From contig OZ199838.1 of the NCBI GenBank assembly GCA_964304625.1, positions 5,332,001 to 5,396,000 on the forward strand: a DNA stretch of 64,000 nt. The letters are read 5' to 3'. The first letter of the stretch is position 1. Each line of letters opens with the position of its first letter. Of the stretch, positions 1 to 14,120 are shown one piece after another. The translations under genes were made by a program, and so were the position numbers. The notes under the pieces were generated by a model. That model did no database searches and was not told where the DNA came from. It saw only the letters and a list, made by a program, of their open reading frames with translations. Source of the stretch: Kudoa neothunni (lineage: Eukaryota; Cnidaria).

Positions 1-1657
1 CAATCGATAGAATTTGGAGTATATTTATATCTATTACAAACTTAATCCGTTTCGGCATTGTTCAAATTAATCATTGTGGATTATTTTAAACGAATAATAA
101 GGCCTTGCGTTAAGTAGTGTAAAAAATAAGTTATTATCTGACTCACTACTAAGGGAATATATATGATCAAAGAATTCGCTGAAATCGCTTGTCTTAATTC
201 TCCCTAAGCCCGTTAGAGGATGGAATTTTTTTGGGCACGACCTGAACTTATACTTTAGTCAAGCTTTTGATATGTGGTACATTTAATAAATATAGGAAGA
301 TGGCGTAAATTTCAATTTTCTATGAGAAGGTTGTAAAATTTTTAATTTGATTGAGATAATTCAATGTAAAAAATAAAATAGTCTTTGAATGATCCTGGGG
401 TCGATTTTTGCAAATTTATTGAAGTATGAGTCTACTATAAATTATTATTAAATAGTACAGTTGATTGTAATAATTTTTAAGTTCGAACTTTGAAGTAAAC
501 TCTTATCATTTATGTATCCAAATTCTATTTAATGAACGCCAAATATAGTAATTTTGTTAAATTTGATATGCTAAAACAATTTTTTGTATAAATTCAAAAG
601 TTAAACGAAAATTAATACAATTTCTAGTTATAATGGTGTCGCAAATAGAGACGTTAAATTAACAAACAATAGATAAATGGTAAATTCTGAGTATAATGAA
701 AGTTAGTAAATCTGAATTAATCATTATTTTTACTAAAATTTTTAATATTATTTATTCTCAGATAATTAAGCTCTTACTGTCTTGAGGTTTCCATCGATGG
801 TAGTTGCCGAGGGGCATTTCCAAGATGTTAAGGTATCAATAAATAATCATAGACTACCTTCATACTACAAATATCAATAGTTAACGCTCCTTTTTCTATG
901 ATATAAAAATTAAATTATTTTCGTGTTTATTTGTTATATTAATTCTATAATTAGTAGATCAAAGCCCACCACAAACCACCGGGGTAACATTGGGGCTTAA
1001 GTTCTGAAGATTTTGTGTTATTAATTTATTCAAACCTAATTAGAACATTCGCTGTGAAAAAGTTTTGAGTAATATTAAATGCTCCCAAGGTTAATCTCAT
1101 TATAATCCCATACGTGTAATTTCGTACAATATTCGTAGGTCATCGCTCACGCTAGTAAAGAATAAACTGTTTCATTTTACAAAAAATGAATTTTATTTAT
1201 TGGTCGGAAAATTTAATGCCAAAATCTTACTATATGGCAAACTGAAAAGACAGAGGATTCATTGCTATAAAAATATTTGAATGTTATAATCCAACCGAAT
1301 TTGTTTATGTATCGGTCTTTGAATCTTTAGTTCGATGTAAAAATTTTTCATGAATAATATTTTAACGAGAAATGGCCAATAATTAAAAATTCACTTGAAC
1401 GAATGGATGAATGAATAACAATTGCTTTATTGGTCTGGTGCATTTTCATATTAACGCTGATGTTGTGAGTTGTATTCTGATGGTCTTTTCTTTTGGATAA
1501 AGTTGAGTAATTATCGAATTATGATTTGTTCTTGGTTGCATGAGAAAATAAAATACAACTGGCTACAATTTTTGTTATAAATAGGGACTGCATTTTTCGA
1601 GGTCTATTTTTTTCGGCGGCAATTTGATTGTACTCGTTTAGTTTTGGAACTGTTGAA
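1..1657. other. AT-rich DNA without a recognisable gene
   Basis: I see no convincing exon, RNA gene or repeat boundary on either strand. Short open stretches here have no protein-like composition. The region ends where a degenerate hAT transposase begins. One or both ends of that element may lie in here, but no terminal repeat could be recognised. Confidence 0.5.
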
Positions 1658-3088
1658 ATGGGAAGAAAGCGCAGATAAATCGATAGCTTTTTGAATGAAT
1701 GGAGCGATTTAGAAAAAGCGGATGACTCGTTAACATGAAAATATTGCAAAATAAAAATTCCACTTCAGAAAAACTTATATCGACGAAATCATTTTTTGAG
1801 AAATCTTCCTCTCTACCAAATATATTTTATAGAGATAAGGCAAACAATGATCTTAAGATGGATTTAGTGTCTATTGTTGCCTTTGGTGGACTTGCATTGT
1901 CATTACTTGACAGGGAACACACGCTACGTAAATTCCTACCAAAATATCGTTGGCTGTCTCGATCCTTGCCAGACAGTCGTTCATTGATAAAAAAGTACTT
2001 ACCTATCTTGATTGAGCAGAATATTACTGCGATGAAGACGATTTTCCCCTATTATTGAAGATACGCCTGACTTTAAAAACAGGCCCTTGCTTAATATTTT
2101 GATATACTTTGTTAATACAATACTCAAAGAAAGAAGAATAATTATGCTTGATTCTAAAATACTTAATGAATGTAAAGCTATAATAATTGCAAATGAAGCA
2201 TCTGAATCATTACGTACGCATGAAATTAGCTGGGAAAATTGCATGGCCATCGTATCGGATTCTTCGCCTTACATGAAGAAATATTTCAAAGGTGTATCGC
2301 TCATATATAACCATTATGTCCAAATACCTTGTTTTTCTCACTTAATTCACTGTGCAGTAATAAAAATGATTGATTCAATTTTCCCAGCTGTAAAACAGTT
2401 GCTACTAGAATCTAAATATAATTGTATTTCAAAGTTCACCGCAATGTTCGATCTGTCTTCCGCCTCGTTAGATAATATGTTGATTTATTTTAGACTTGTT
2501 GTTAAATCTCTTTCTCTATTATATGATTTCTCCCGTGGAGTCGAATCAAACAGTTCTTTCGACGTCTCACACCTCTACGACTGGATGAGTTCAAGTTACA
2601 ATTTAAACCAAGATGACGTACTAACAGTTGATAGCAATATTCTATCATCTCCTCCTTTTGACAAAAAAGAGGAAATTATTGACAAAATGACAGAATTTCA
2701 TAAATTTCTTGTTGAAAAACTTACAAATACAGTTCAAAAACAAATTGAAGGCTGTTCCCCATCGAGTAGCTTTCCTACTTCAATGGACCCTATCAACTTC
2801 TCTATAATAAGCAACATTAACAACGTGAACATAAAAGATAGTGTGCCATTTGTTACCGCCAATAAAAAGGACGGATTACAAAATGAATGCGAATCATTAT
2901 CTTATTTAAATAAAAATGATTTGATGGGCCGAGATTTGTCATCAATTCCATCACCATCCATATCAGTTGAGAGAAGCTTCTCCAAATTAAAGCACGTATT
3001 CACTCGTGATAGAACAGACCTATTTATTGAAATATGTAGAATTCTTGCATTTATACATTCTAATGGTAGATTAAAAACGCAAAGTTAA
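1658..3088 (+). pseudogene. broken hAT-superfamily transposase
   Basis: This is a remnant of a plain DNA transposon. An ATG at 1658 opens a frame that, read past early stops, resembles a BED zinc finger: a CxxC-like spot followed by basic residues and H near 1735-1800. One expected cysteine codon reads TGA. A second block (2087-3088) holds the hAT core, with SDSSPYMKKYFKGV followed by CFSHLIHCAV. It ends in a hATC-like dimerisation motif, SVERSFSKLKHVFTRDRTDL, at about 2968-3027. The piece 1735-2058 is in a different frame from 2087-3088, so at least one frameshift separates them. Terminal inverted repeats and an 8-bp duplication were not located. The superfamily call is fairly sure; the exact family is unknown. 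Confidence 0.7.
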
Positions 3089-6000
3089 TTAATCATATAT
3101 TTTGGAATTTAAAAATTGTTGTATTTTCCTTCATTTGCGTGTGCGCGAAGATGTGGAATAACGTCGATTTAAATCATCGAACGCTTCTAAAATAAACGTC
3201 TAAAAATACAGTTTCTAGTTAAAAACAACATTAAAATTGATAAGATTTAATTTTATCATCGATAAAACTCCTAAAAACAAATAAAATTCTAATATCATTG
3301 CGAGCCATCCCGGAAATATGAGGGATTTAATTTTTGAGATTGACGAAATTGTTAAAAGATATATAAAATAATTGTTATAAATATACAATAATAATTTTAA
3401 ATTCATTTTACGTATTATTTTCTGTTGAATAAAAAATATAGGAGCTGTATATCTCAATTAATTTTAGGTAACTTCCAACAATCTTTTTATAATTATTTGA
3501 CTCAAATATGTTAAATTTTAAAAATCATAATTTTAGACGGAATGGTTGCTTTTTAAATGGAATTTAGATTTTTCTAGAAGCATTAATACCGGTCAGGGAG
3601 ACAACACGAAATCGTGTTAACTTGTCATTTACTAATACATTTTAAATATTCGCGAATACATTCGCATATTTTTGCCACCTTTCTTATTCAAGCCAGATTT
3701 CAGAATTAAAAAGCTCAATCGTTTTAATTAACATGGATAGCTTAAAACTAAGTTTTTGTTAAAATCTGTGAAGGAGAAATCTAAAATTATTTTAAAAAAT
3801 TTACCGAAACCAATACGATACTCAAATAACTAATACAATAAAGTATTAATCAATATAAAATAAACTTCCTTGTATCCGGGAGCGATACTTTCGTGAGTTA
3901 TTGCAGTTAATGGAAAATGCCACAAAATTTCGATTTCAATGGTAAAATTTTATAGTCTGAAGTAATCGTGAGGTTGATCCGCTGGGATTAGCAATAACAT
4001 ACGTCATCGTGCGGAATCTGAATGTTGTGTGGAAACATTATTTAAACCAACGATTTCTATCAAAGCTATGTATTTTTTATTGTTATTTCTCTTCTTATTT
4101 GTAAAATCGTTAAAGTCTTAGATAGTAAATTAGAAAAGTAATAAAGGAAGCATTTTTTGCATGATACATGAGAATAGGCAATTTTATGTGAAAATAATAA
4201 TTTTATTCGTCAAAGAGCTGGCAGATTTACAAGTCTTGGAATAATTAGTCATGTTTTATTTTATATATACTTTATTTATCGTATTCTTATCGCAAAACTG
4301 GAAAAGCTTCAAAAACAATTTTCTGTCATTGATATATCCTACATTACACCATGATAGAATTTAAATTTTACAAATGTAATTTAACATTTATTAAAAGTAA
4401 AGTTTTATTTAGTTTATAAATTTTTTCAAGATTGAATTTTGCACAATTTAAGAAATTCTACACAATTTATAAATAAGATTCACCTCCTTCATTTACGAAT
4501 AATTTTACTTTACTTTTTATAATTAACAAATTTAAATATTACCCACAAAATTTCTACAAGAAAAATGACATGTAAACATTGATTCATATTGAATGCACTA
4601 ATTTAGAGTATATTATTTTAAAGTGTCATCGAATAAAATATCAATCTTAAATATGTGTGACCGAGGGAGAAAAAATAATTTTTTATCACATACCGTGTGA
4701 CATTTATAGCATGCATGATGCACCATGAATGCTAGTCGACTGCTAAATTCCTTATTACAATAATCCAGTTAGAAGTCACAAGATTAAGAATTTTTAATCA
4801 GAAAAATATATTAAAGAATGAAAAATCAAATAATTTGGGGGAAGTTTGTTAATTCATATTTTTAATGTTAATTTTAATTTTTTCAAAATATTACAGAGGA
4901 TAACAATGGGTTTACCGTCTTACTAATTTATACAAGATTTTCGTTACGAACTTAAACACTCTGCGGCAATTCGATTTATATCACTTTTTACGAACGTTTT
5001 TACAATGGAAAAATTTCAGCATATTGATTTTAGTTTGAATTAGTTTTATGCCGCATATTAAATTTTTGAATTGGAATAAAATACTGCAATTCTCAGAGTG
5101 AAGCACATTAAATGGTTAAAGACTACATAGACTCGATGAAATTTGATTTTTTAGATGAGACCTCCATTTGAGTATATAAAGGAAAATTATTAATTAATAA
5201 AGAATTATCAGACATTTCGTTAATTTAATACACGTTGAGGAGGCAGAACCACACAATTGCAAAAATTATTTAATCCGTTAATTCTAATGTTTAAATCTTA
5301 ATACCTATTGGTAGATAATATAATAACATAATTTTTGTTCAATTAAAAAATTGGAAAACACGACTACTAACAAAGTTAAAATATGAATAATAAAAAAATA
5401 AAACTATCTATTTCTTACTGCATATAAATTAGAGCATGCGTAATCCGGCCTGCACAAAACAACTTTTATTTTGGGGTTGATCAAAATATTTTACATACCT
5501 CAGCCAGATTAAAAATGAATGATTTTTTAGATTGTAGTATTCATAATTTATTTGTGACATTTGCTCTTAATTCCGCAATACTAATCCTAAATGGGGCGCA
5601 TGAGCGCGCAATTCTGACCTAATCGCAAACTGTAGATGTTAATAATTACTAGTCGCCTTTTATTGAAAGTCTATTTAATTTGTTTTTCTTCTTGCTCTTA
5701 AGAAGGTGAAATCTGTCGATTTCAGTTAAATTAGTTTAACTGGATTAAGGTCATTTGTTCAAGCCTAGACACTCCTTTTAATAAATATTGGAGATTATAT
5801 TTTGAGATCATAGCAACTGAGTATTAAAGCCAATGTTAATATGATGTGACTGATGTAGTTTTCAGCAATCATTAATCTTAAAATCATCACTTATGCCAAA
5901 CTTATTAAACCCCAAGTTAACTTCAAAGTAGTCAGGTCTGAGTCAATCAAATTAGAATAAATTTTTTTGAGTAAAAAAAAATTCTCCTTTAATTAAAAGG

Positions 6001-7377
6001 TCTTAATTATTAAAATTAAAAATTTGTATACACTCGGTTATTGGGTTTGTTGTCTCAACTATTAAATGTATTGATGAACATATAAAGCATCAAATAATGA
6101 CCAAAAAAGGACTTACTACCTGGACTGAAAGTTACGATGGATGTTTATATAGATGTCGGGGCAATATCTATGACAAAATCCGAAAAATTTTGCAAGTTTG
6201 ATTACTGTTTAAAAAGGGAATTAAACCAAAATAATAGCTGGCAATTTTAATCGAGTTATGTGAAATTGTTTTATCGTAGCTATCCATTTTGATCATCATC
6301 AACAATACTATCGTATTCATCAACAACCCCACATATTTATCTTCATGATATACATTACATTGTCAAATTAACTTAAGCTATCTCTATTAAGATTCATTTG
6401 TATCTATTAAAGAAGGTGCCAATCGGATTATATGAATAATTAATACAAAGATATGTCATTAGCAAGAATTAGTGACGACTTTGAATGTTGCGAGAATGGG
6501 GGTGTTGACAATAGAATAGGATTCTGTCACATTGTGCTCAATAGTTGGCACCAATTTAAAATCTAAACAAAAGTCTATAGAGATTTGGAAGCCAATCCGA
6601 TTTCAATAATATTCCTCAAGGAATATATTAATTTAAGTAGATATAACTAGGTTGTGTATTATTGTTGAGTGAGTTATTGTGGGAGATAGACTATTTTGAG
6701 ATTTGGGCCAAAATGCAGTGTTATTGTTAGTAGATAATTATTTGATGAAAGTAATACGGTTGTTGTTTGTGCTAAATTCAAACATAGCCTAAATGGATAA
6801 TATCTCACAGCGAATAATCCTTCACTAACAATTGATAATTTTAAAATATTCGTTTAAAAATTAATTGAAAAAATCGTGATTGTCAAACCTGTCTAGGTTG
6901 TACAAAATCGAATGGTTGGTGATATTAATTTAATGATTAGTTTGTTATTGTAGCAATGTGTCACAGGGTTATATGAAGTTAATTCTCTTGATGATTATAG
7001 ACCAAATAATCCATATAGATAATAGGGCTATAGTTGTTAGTTGGTGTGATATACACATCGAAGTTGTGAATAAAATTCAAGTATTAAGTTTTTGGTAATG
7101 TGGTAGGTATAGTTGGTGGTTTCGCAGCAATAGTTCTACACACTGAATACGTTGATTCAGTGTTGTATCTGTAGATTGAAGCTGCTGACACTGAGGAAAT
7201 ATTTCATTTACACATATTTCTATACTGATTAAAACCTAACCTCTTTCAACTTTTCACCACCCACAATCAACCAATTATTACATGTTATTATATGTGTGAT
7301 TCGACTAACAACCATTTCGAATAGATATATCGTTTAACTAGGCAACAGAAAAATTGCCTACCAAACACAAATCAATT
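3089..7377. other. long AT-rich intergenic region
   Basis: No exon with protein-like composition was found on either strand, and there are no clear terminal repeats. A 9-bp perfect stem (ACACTGAAT / ATTCAGTGT) with a 6-base loop sits at 7140-7163; it is too short to call a functional RNA. Fragments of very old transposons could be present without being visible by eye. Confidence 0.45.
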
Positions 7378-7959
7378 ATGTATTACATTGATACAACCAT
7401 ATTCAACAAAACCAAACATGAATATATCCATCATTATAAATATTTAAAAAAAGGTCTGGAGATCGCCACTACTACCAGTTTACCGCTGAAAATTGGGCAA
7501 TTTTGTTATGTGAAAATCAAAGGTATTGAAACACTCTACATAGTGCAAATTCAAAAAATCCTGTCCCAATCCCAATCCTCTAAAGAATATGGATGTAAAA
7601 ATCATCAAAAATTGGTCATCCAAAAAAAGCAACAAAAAAATGAACCAACAATTCCTAAGCGACCCCGAAAAAAAATTACAAACCAACCCAAATTCACCTA
7701 CACAACATCTAGTGGAAGGGTGGTCGCTTCTAGGAGCTATTCTTCCCTCATTTTAACTGACGATGATCCGCAACCATCTCCTTCTATCATCAACAAAAAT
7801 AAAACAATTCTCTTGGAGCATCATGAAAAATTGAAAAATCATGGAAAGAAATTTGAGAAACTTTTCTCCAACAATAATCTCTACTTACTCAAACTACTCA
7901 TACGAAAGCAACAACTATGTGTCCAACCAACCAAAAGAAGACTTGAACATGTGTCTCAG
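7378..7959 (+). CDS. exon of an unidentified basic, low-complexity protein
   Basis: I do not recognise this protein. An ATG at 7378 opens 194 codons that end at CAG followed by GTAATC, a plausible donor at phase 0. The N-terminal part carries a compact hydrophobic segment (IGQFCYVKIKGIETLYIVQI) that could be a small beta-rich domain. It is followed by a lysine/glutamine-rich stretch, a PKRPRKK-like basic cluster that could act as a nuclear localisation signal, and another charged region. The next exon was not located with certainty. The exon at 12183 also starts at phase 0 and could belong to the same gene, but that would need a roughly 4.2-kb intron, very unlike the others here. A nuclear role is only inferred from the basic cluster. 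Confidence 0.4.
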
Positions 7960-10900
7960 GTAATCCTGTTATTATTTAATATTTATTAGAAAAATATTTT
8001 TGATTAAATAAATTTATTTTTATGGAATATTAATTCAAAAATTCAGGAATTAATGTAAAATATTCGTTCACGTAATATACTTTACTGCCTAAAAAGAGGT
8101 TAGTTTTAACCTTTGTTAAACTCCAACTCAGTCTTATATCTAAGTCTTTTTAATTGTTAAATACTTGTTATTTAGTTCTTTTGAATTAATTCTGATTATA
8201 ATTTAAACAAAAAAATTTTAGAGGGAGATTATTAAAACTATTTATTGTTCTTTATAATTTCTATTATGATATTTATTATTAAAGTCTTAATTTATAAGAT
8301 TTCTATTAAATTCTTATATAAAAGTAGGAAATTTTTAAATTTTTAAAACAATATTAGCGGTAATAAAACTTTGATTACAATACATTATTGATTCTCTAAA
8401 AAAACATTTCCAACCATCGGAGATGAGCAGTGATGAGAGATGGATAAATTTATTTAAAATCTAATGAAATGCTAGGGCAATTTTGGCCCTTCTTCTTTGT
8501 CATTATTTCTATGCTTTTTCTAGATTTTGAATAGCATTTATGCAGCTTAGGTTTGGTTTCGGGAAACTATCTTCAGTTGGTACCAAGATGGAAATAATTT
8601 AATCTCTGCGTAGCCGTTGAATTTATTAATTGCAAGTGGACTTTATTTTAATTAAATTTCTAATAAAAACAATAATACATTACGCCCCTATGCCATACAA
8701 TCGTTTGTTGAATAAACTTACATTAATCCTCCTCGTCATCGTTCGACGCAGCGTTGCCAACCGCGTCCGATTTCGGATAAATCAGCTCAAAATTGTCCGA
8801 TTTTTATTCTTGTCTGTAGAAAGACTGAATAATCGCAAAATAATGTTTTAAAGGCGGAAACTTACTATAAATTCACAAAAAATGGAATTTAGTCGTTGTT
8901 GATTTCATTACGATAAATTTTCTAGTAGATAATGTTATACACGGAACAAAGCTTTATTTCAAATTAAAATGCCTGCGATAAAAGTTAACCAAAGGGAAGT
9001 TACAATTATACATTGTAATAATTCTTAAAACCCGCATAGTACAAAATTTTGAGGCCAAAAAACATGCCAACAATTTATGAAAAGAATCACATTTTTAAAG
9101 GTTATGCTCCTGTTAAGATCAACATTTTGGATTTTTTTATCATTATTATTGATATGCCAGTCTTTTCGTGATCCATGATCATAAACCATTTGGAAATTAT
9201 CACGAAGCATTTTTTGTGTTGGAATTCTGAATGCTTGAATTTTAAAAAGACTACGATGTTGGTGATATCCAATGTCAAGTTATCATTAAAAGCGTTTGTT
9301 ACCAAATTTCAAGGAGATTCTAATTTTAGTTAAAACCTAAATAAATTAATATTTAACTAAATATTATCTACTTGACTAATTTTCCCTAATTTTAATGAAT
9401 GAATAGTCGTACATAAAAATATAACCTCATCTAGGCATAGTTGTTACGTTTTATTCAAAAATCGAACGAAAGACTGTATACAATTGTTTGTAATTAAAAG
9501 AACTGAACAAACTCAAAAACAAAATTTGTTCATTAAATTATCAGTAATCGCCTTTTTGAGCATTGTTTAACGGTAAAATAATTTTACTTCCATCTGAAAA
9601 TATAGCACATCTTTACTTTAAATAACTCTGGTTAACGCTTTTCCGGAAAGAATATTTTCTTTTCTGGAAATATCGAAAATATCGGAAGAAAAAGAATCTT
9701 GTGCTGCATATTAGATGATCTTGTTCGAATGAGGACATTTTTCAACACATCGACTAAATGATGATATAAATTTAAAGTTTCTATCATTTATTTCTTTACA
9801 AATATTTTGGTTATATAAGATAATTTCACATAAGTTGAGCAATTATTATTATTATAAAAGATATTTTTATAATAATATGTATTTTAATGGATACAGTCTC
9901 TTTAAAAGAACATGCAATGATTCACAGTTCTCTCATCATATAAAATATTAACTTTATTTTCTAAAAGTATTGAATAAATATTCTTTAATTATTAAGCCAA
10001 AATAATTTTCTCCATATAATAGTTGATATTAAATTTATAAATTTAACCAAAAAATTACATTACAATATATTAAAAATTCCAAACAATAATTGGGCTATAC
10101 ATAATGAAGACAGCAGAAAAATAAAATCATCTCTAGATAACATTTCGTACATTCATTCATTAAGAATTATCGTGTCCAATTTCAGGAACGAGCATGTTAA
10201 ATATAATATTACTTATTCATTACATCATTGCGATAAAAAAACCCCATCTAAAAAAACGTACCTCGGTCAATTTAATCAACTTTAATAGCTTCTTTCTCGT
10301 GTGATAAGCTATTCGACAAACAAATAAAAGGTGATAAATTTTTACAAATCCAATTTCTTTATTACTTTTTTCCTAGGTATATCGTATGTCATTATGTTAA
10401 TTTTTACGAAAGAATTAACTTCGGATAATCTTTTAAATTTATATAATCGGTAAAAAACGATATTTTAAGAAAATATTTTTCATCTTTGTTGTCTATTATT
10501 TAGTTTTATTATTATTCGCTTTGAATGTTATCTCATATTATTTTCGTACATCTTTCACATTATTTTGAGCTAAAGTATATGTATCAATAGAACTGTGTTC
10601 AATTTTTTAACGAAACACTAAGAAAAAAATTACGTTAATAATGTGAATGATCGTATAATTGTCCTTGGTCCCATCGAGAGTAGCGATGATTCGGATAAAA
10701 TTTACCATAACATATTCAAAGGTAGCAATTGTATCTGCAACTTGTAATGAGATGTTGCGTGAATTAAAAGTTTATCAGTGCATATAACATTTAAGATTAA
10801 AGTTAACACGATCAAATAACAATCTTTTTGATATTATTTGTAGTGACCCTGCTTGATTTTTGCTGCGCTTTATAAATAGTTCGAATTTTAAGAAAAGGGA

Positions 10901-11350
10901 TAAATCATTTAAGTATGCTTATTAAGTATCACTAAAAATAGTTAGGTGAGTGCAACTATTTCTTTAGATTTGGAATTTTTTATAAATTTCCATTTCAGAC
11001 GCCCAAAATAACATAAAAAATTGGAACTAAATAATTTAGACAGACACGATATAATACCTACTTGATAATATGGAATTAACAAATTTGTTTAATACCAGTT
11101 TTTGAAAGTTGTTGAATTTCTTTCATATACATTAATTATCAACTTTTTTTAATAATTATAAAAGATTTTCCACCGTTAATCATCTTGTATTAAGTTTTTG
11201 AATGTATTAGTAGTAGAAAAATTATGATTGGAATACATTCTAATAACTGATGGAAATTTAGGAGATTCTTTTTCATTTATTATGTTTGTGTATTTTTCTC
11301 AAATTTTAATATGTCACTAAAAATAACACATGAGTACGTTTAACGCACTA
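7960..11350. other. AT-rich region without recognisable genes
   Basis: Nothing on either strand reads like a conserved exon. A GC-richer spot near 8746-8790 (CAGCGTTGCCAACCG) resembles the start of a hAT terminal repeat, but no matching inverted partner was found. If the exons at 7378 and 12183 belong together, this is intron. Confidence 0.4.
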
Positions 11351-11358
11351 GCGTAGAA

Positions 11359-12036
11359 CAGTGTTCCCAACGTGGGGCGCGGAAATATTTTGGAGGGGCA
11401 TGGAAATTTTTGAAGGTTTAATAAACCGCTCTGGTGGGATGCGGAAAATCCTAAGCTTTGGTGTGTCACGGATAATAATGAGATAATTGGGCAGTATGAC
11501 GTACATTGAATTCAATATCGCTTATTTATAAGTGGAAATTAATATCATGGAACATAAAAAAAGCAACGACTATTGCTATTGTGTGGAAATTAATAAAAAA
11601 ATTTAGCGTGTCCTTCACCCGAATGGAATGGAAATGGTTTGAATCTCGATATTGTCTCATTTAGAATCGTATATCCTCCTTTTGATTTAACCCAATATAA
11701 TATTGATTAATTTTCAATATTGACAATTTATTTTTAGTTTAAAAACCTCTTATACACAAAAGTCTTTCCTAGTGAAGATTGAATTATCCCAAGTTTCACT
11801 TGATGCTGTCTTCGACGGACTGAACAACTAAATATGTTAATTTTTGAGGTCCATCGATAAATTAAGTTATATCTTGCCGAACACATTTTAATTTTAATGA
11901 GAAAAGAAATATAAATTAATTACTTTCAAATCTTGATATGACAGAGAGCAAATATTCAAAGTTATGAACAATTTAAGTTAAAAAATTAATACTTTTTAAA
12001 AAGTTGGGCGCGATAGAAAAAAGGTTGGGAACATTG
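11359..12036. mobile_element. non-autonomous hAT element with 8-bp target duplication
   Basis: The left end reads CAGTGTTCCCAACGTGGGGC. The right end read in reverse complement gives CAATGTTCCCAACC, an imperfect terminal inverted repeat of hAT type. The element is bracketed by a perfect 8-bp direct repeat, GCGTAGAA, at 11351-11358 and 12037-12044, the target duplication length of hAT transposons. The roughly 680-bp interior has no coding capacity that I can see, so it must have been moved by a transposase from elsewhere. It lies directly upstream of the exon at 12183, possibly inside an intron of that gene. The perfect duplication suggests a fairly young insertion. Confidence 0.85.
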
Positions 12037-12182
12037 GCGTAGAAGTTTCTTGTTGAATTAAACTCTACTAGAGATAGGGGACATTCAACGTTTATTAATG
12101 AGATAAAAGCGAAATAAATATTCCATAATTAACATAGAAAATTGATGAATAATTTTATTTCGTAAACAACGATATTTTTTAG

Positions 12183-13134
12183 AATGAATTATTGGAATCA
12201 AACTCTCATTTGATGGTGCCTGAAAATATGCTCATAATGTGGATGATAGATTCGCTAACCAATAACAATGAACATTTGGATGCTGTCTCTCAGTTAACTA
12301 CATTTGCAGAGATATGTTCTTATATCACGAACAAAATCAGCAGATACATCCTTATTTTGACTCCATATATTTTCACGAAATATTATTCGAGCTATTTGGC
12401 CGCTATTAACAGCAGAAAATGTCAGGTTCATAGCGTGATTCCGTCACTATTTGACAACGATACCAATAATCAAATAAGTATGTTGTTTCTTGATATTTTT
12501 TTAAATTTACTCCTAATCGGTAGAAAAATTTGATAGTTTTGAGAATTATTTAAAGATCGGGACAAAAAAAACATTAAGGAAAACATTTCATCAATTTCTC
12601 CTGTTGGACACCATAAAATTATACAGAATTATTCGAGATCCATTTTTGGGTAATGTTTTAATCCTGTATTTTTGCCATTCGGTTGTTTGTAATTAACACT
12701 TATTATATCGAGTCATAGTCTATCCATGTATAAGCACGTATATAACCGACATTTTAGTTACGAATACAATCCCTATTTCTTTATCTGATTTAAACCAACT
12801 TCCAAAAATCAATAGCGCTTATGTGGTTGGATTTTGTCGTAATACGTTCGCTATGAATGGGCTATTAAACCCTAAAAATTGGAAAAGCAATCCTTTCCAT
12901 GTGGATAAAGAAGTCGATTTTCAAGGTATATTTTTTTTGCAATATCGTACTTTCCTTAATGTATATTTTCGTTTTATTCCACCCAATGGTGTTTGTTAAT
13001 ATTTATTACTTTGAAGCTTAATTTTAGTGTTTTGCTGAATCAATTAGATGTTGATATTTTTTGTATAATCGAAATAAAAAATATATATTGTTTTCATAGC
13101 CATTGTTAACAGCATATATCAATCACCTGATTAA
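12183..13134 (+). CDS. unidentified protein, three 3' exons
   Basis: Three exons join with correct phases: 12183-12477 (after TTTTTTTAG, ending ATA A|GTATGT), 12758-12925 (after ATTTTAG, ending CAA G|GTATAT) and 13100-13134, which ends in TAA. Introns are 280 and 174 bp. The joined product is about 165 residues and has no upstream ATG in its own first exon, so the 5' end is missing. The sequence has a helical N-terminal half and a second exon with conserved-looking stretches such as INSAYVVGFCRNTFAMNG. I recognise no domain. The first exon begins at phase 0, compatible with the exon ending at 7959, but this link is unproven. The hAT element ending at 12036 lies just upstream. Confidence 0.5.
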
Positions 13135-14120
13135 ATATAACGTGCAAGTAGAGGATTCACTTTATGGGTCGATTATATGATAGTTGTGTTTGTTTGCGAG
13201 GTCATTTTAAGCTGAAAAAATTTGTAGAAACAACATACACCCTTTCACAATGTTGTTGACACTTTTAACTTGATTTAAATCTAATTGTTTTGCTATTTTA
13301 CAACAGCATGCTAAGATAATGTTGTATTATACCATTTTGGATTCATATCGGTAGGATTATATAATAGCTAAATTAAAGCATGGTGCTATATCTATCCACC
13401 AAATTTTACCACATACATACATACATACATACATGTATGTATGCATGCATTGTATAATCAAGATAATTATTTTATTGCTTGTGTTTGGTTGATCAAATTA
13501 GGCTAGTTATATTTGTTTCAATAATACTTTATTTGTCTATTCATACCAGAAAGAAGACGAGTTCGCTATTTATCACGACGATTAAATATTTGTATTAGAT
13601 GTATTGTCAACTATGTGGATTAACGAGATTCTCCAAATCAACACTTACTATTACTGAAAATTTATTTATTAGGATAATTCATACTGTTTAAATCTCTTTA
13701 ATCATTATTCTTTTAATTTGGCTACATATTTCTACCAGGAATCAATAAACCTATTTTTAATTCTCTTCTGAAGTGGATTTGAATCGAATCCAAGTGGCTT
13801 CCACATCATTATGCAAGCTGTTAAAAACTAATTAATTTATTAACTCCAATATTACAATAGTTATTAACCATAATCACCATATATCATCTTCAATGATACT
13901 CAAAATATATATTATATATATTCATGTATAACACGTATTTGTAGTATATTGTAATACAAATTTGAATGATTGTTAATACGTTAATATTGGGCATCAACTT
14001 AGATATTCAAATCCTACTCAACAAACTATTATATCAGTTATATTAAATATGTGATATCACTTGTTCAGCGAATATATTATATAAGTTGGATATTTCTACG
14101 GAATAGTCATTATAATAGTT
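13135..14120. other. intergenic region between two plus-strand genes
   Basis: AT-rich DNA between the stop at 13134 and the ARID gene start at 14121. It holds a microsatellite at 13411-13450 and probably the promoter of the ARID gene. No TATA box or other core element stands out from the AT background. Confidence 0.4.
13411..13450. repeat. ACAT/ATGC microsatellite
   Basis: About six tandem copies of ACAT run directly into GTATGTATGCATGCAT, making a short, partly self-complementary simple repeat. No gene overlaps it. Confidence 0.9.

Noticed and set aside
7140-7163. 9-bp hairpin as a possible small RNA
   Set aside because: Too short, and nothing around it extends the stem.
8746-8790. hAT-like terminal sequence CAGCGTTGCCAACCG
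   Set aside because: No inverted partner or target duplication could be found nearby.
8630-8851. 73-codon open stretch on the plus strand
   Set aside because: No splice-site support, poor protein-like composition, and it overlaps what looks like a transposon-end fragment.
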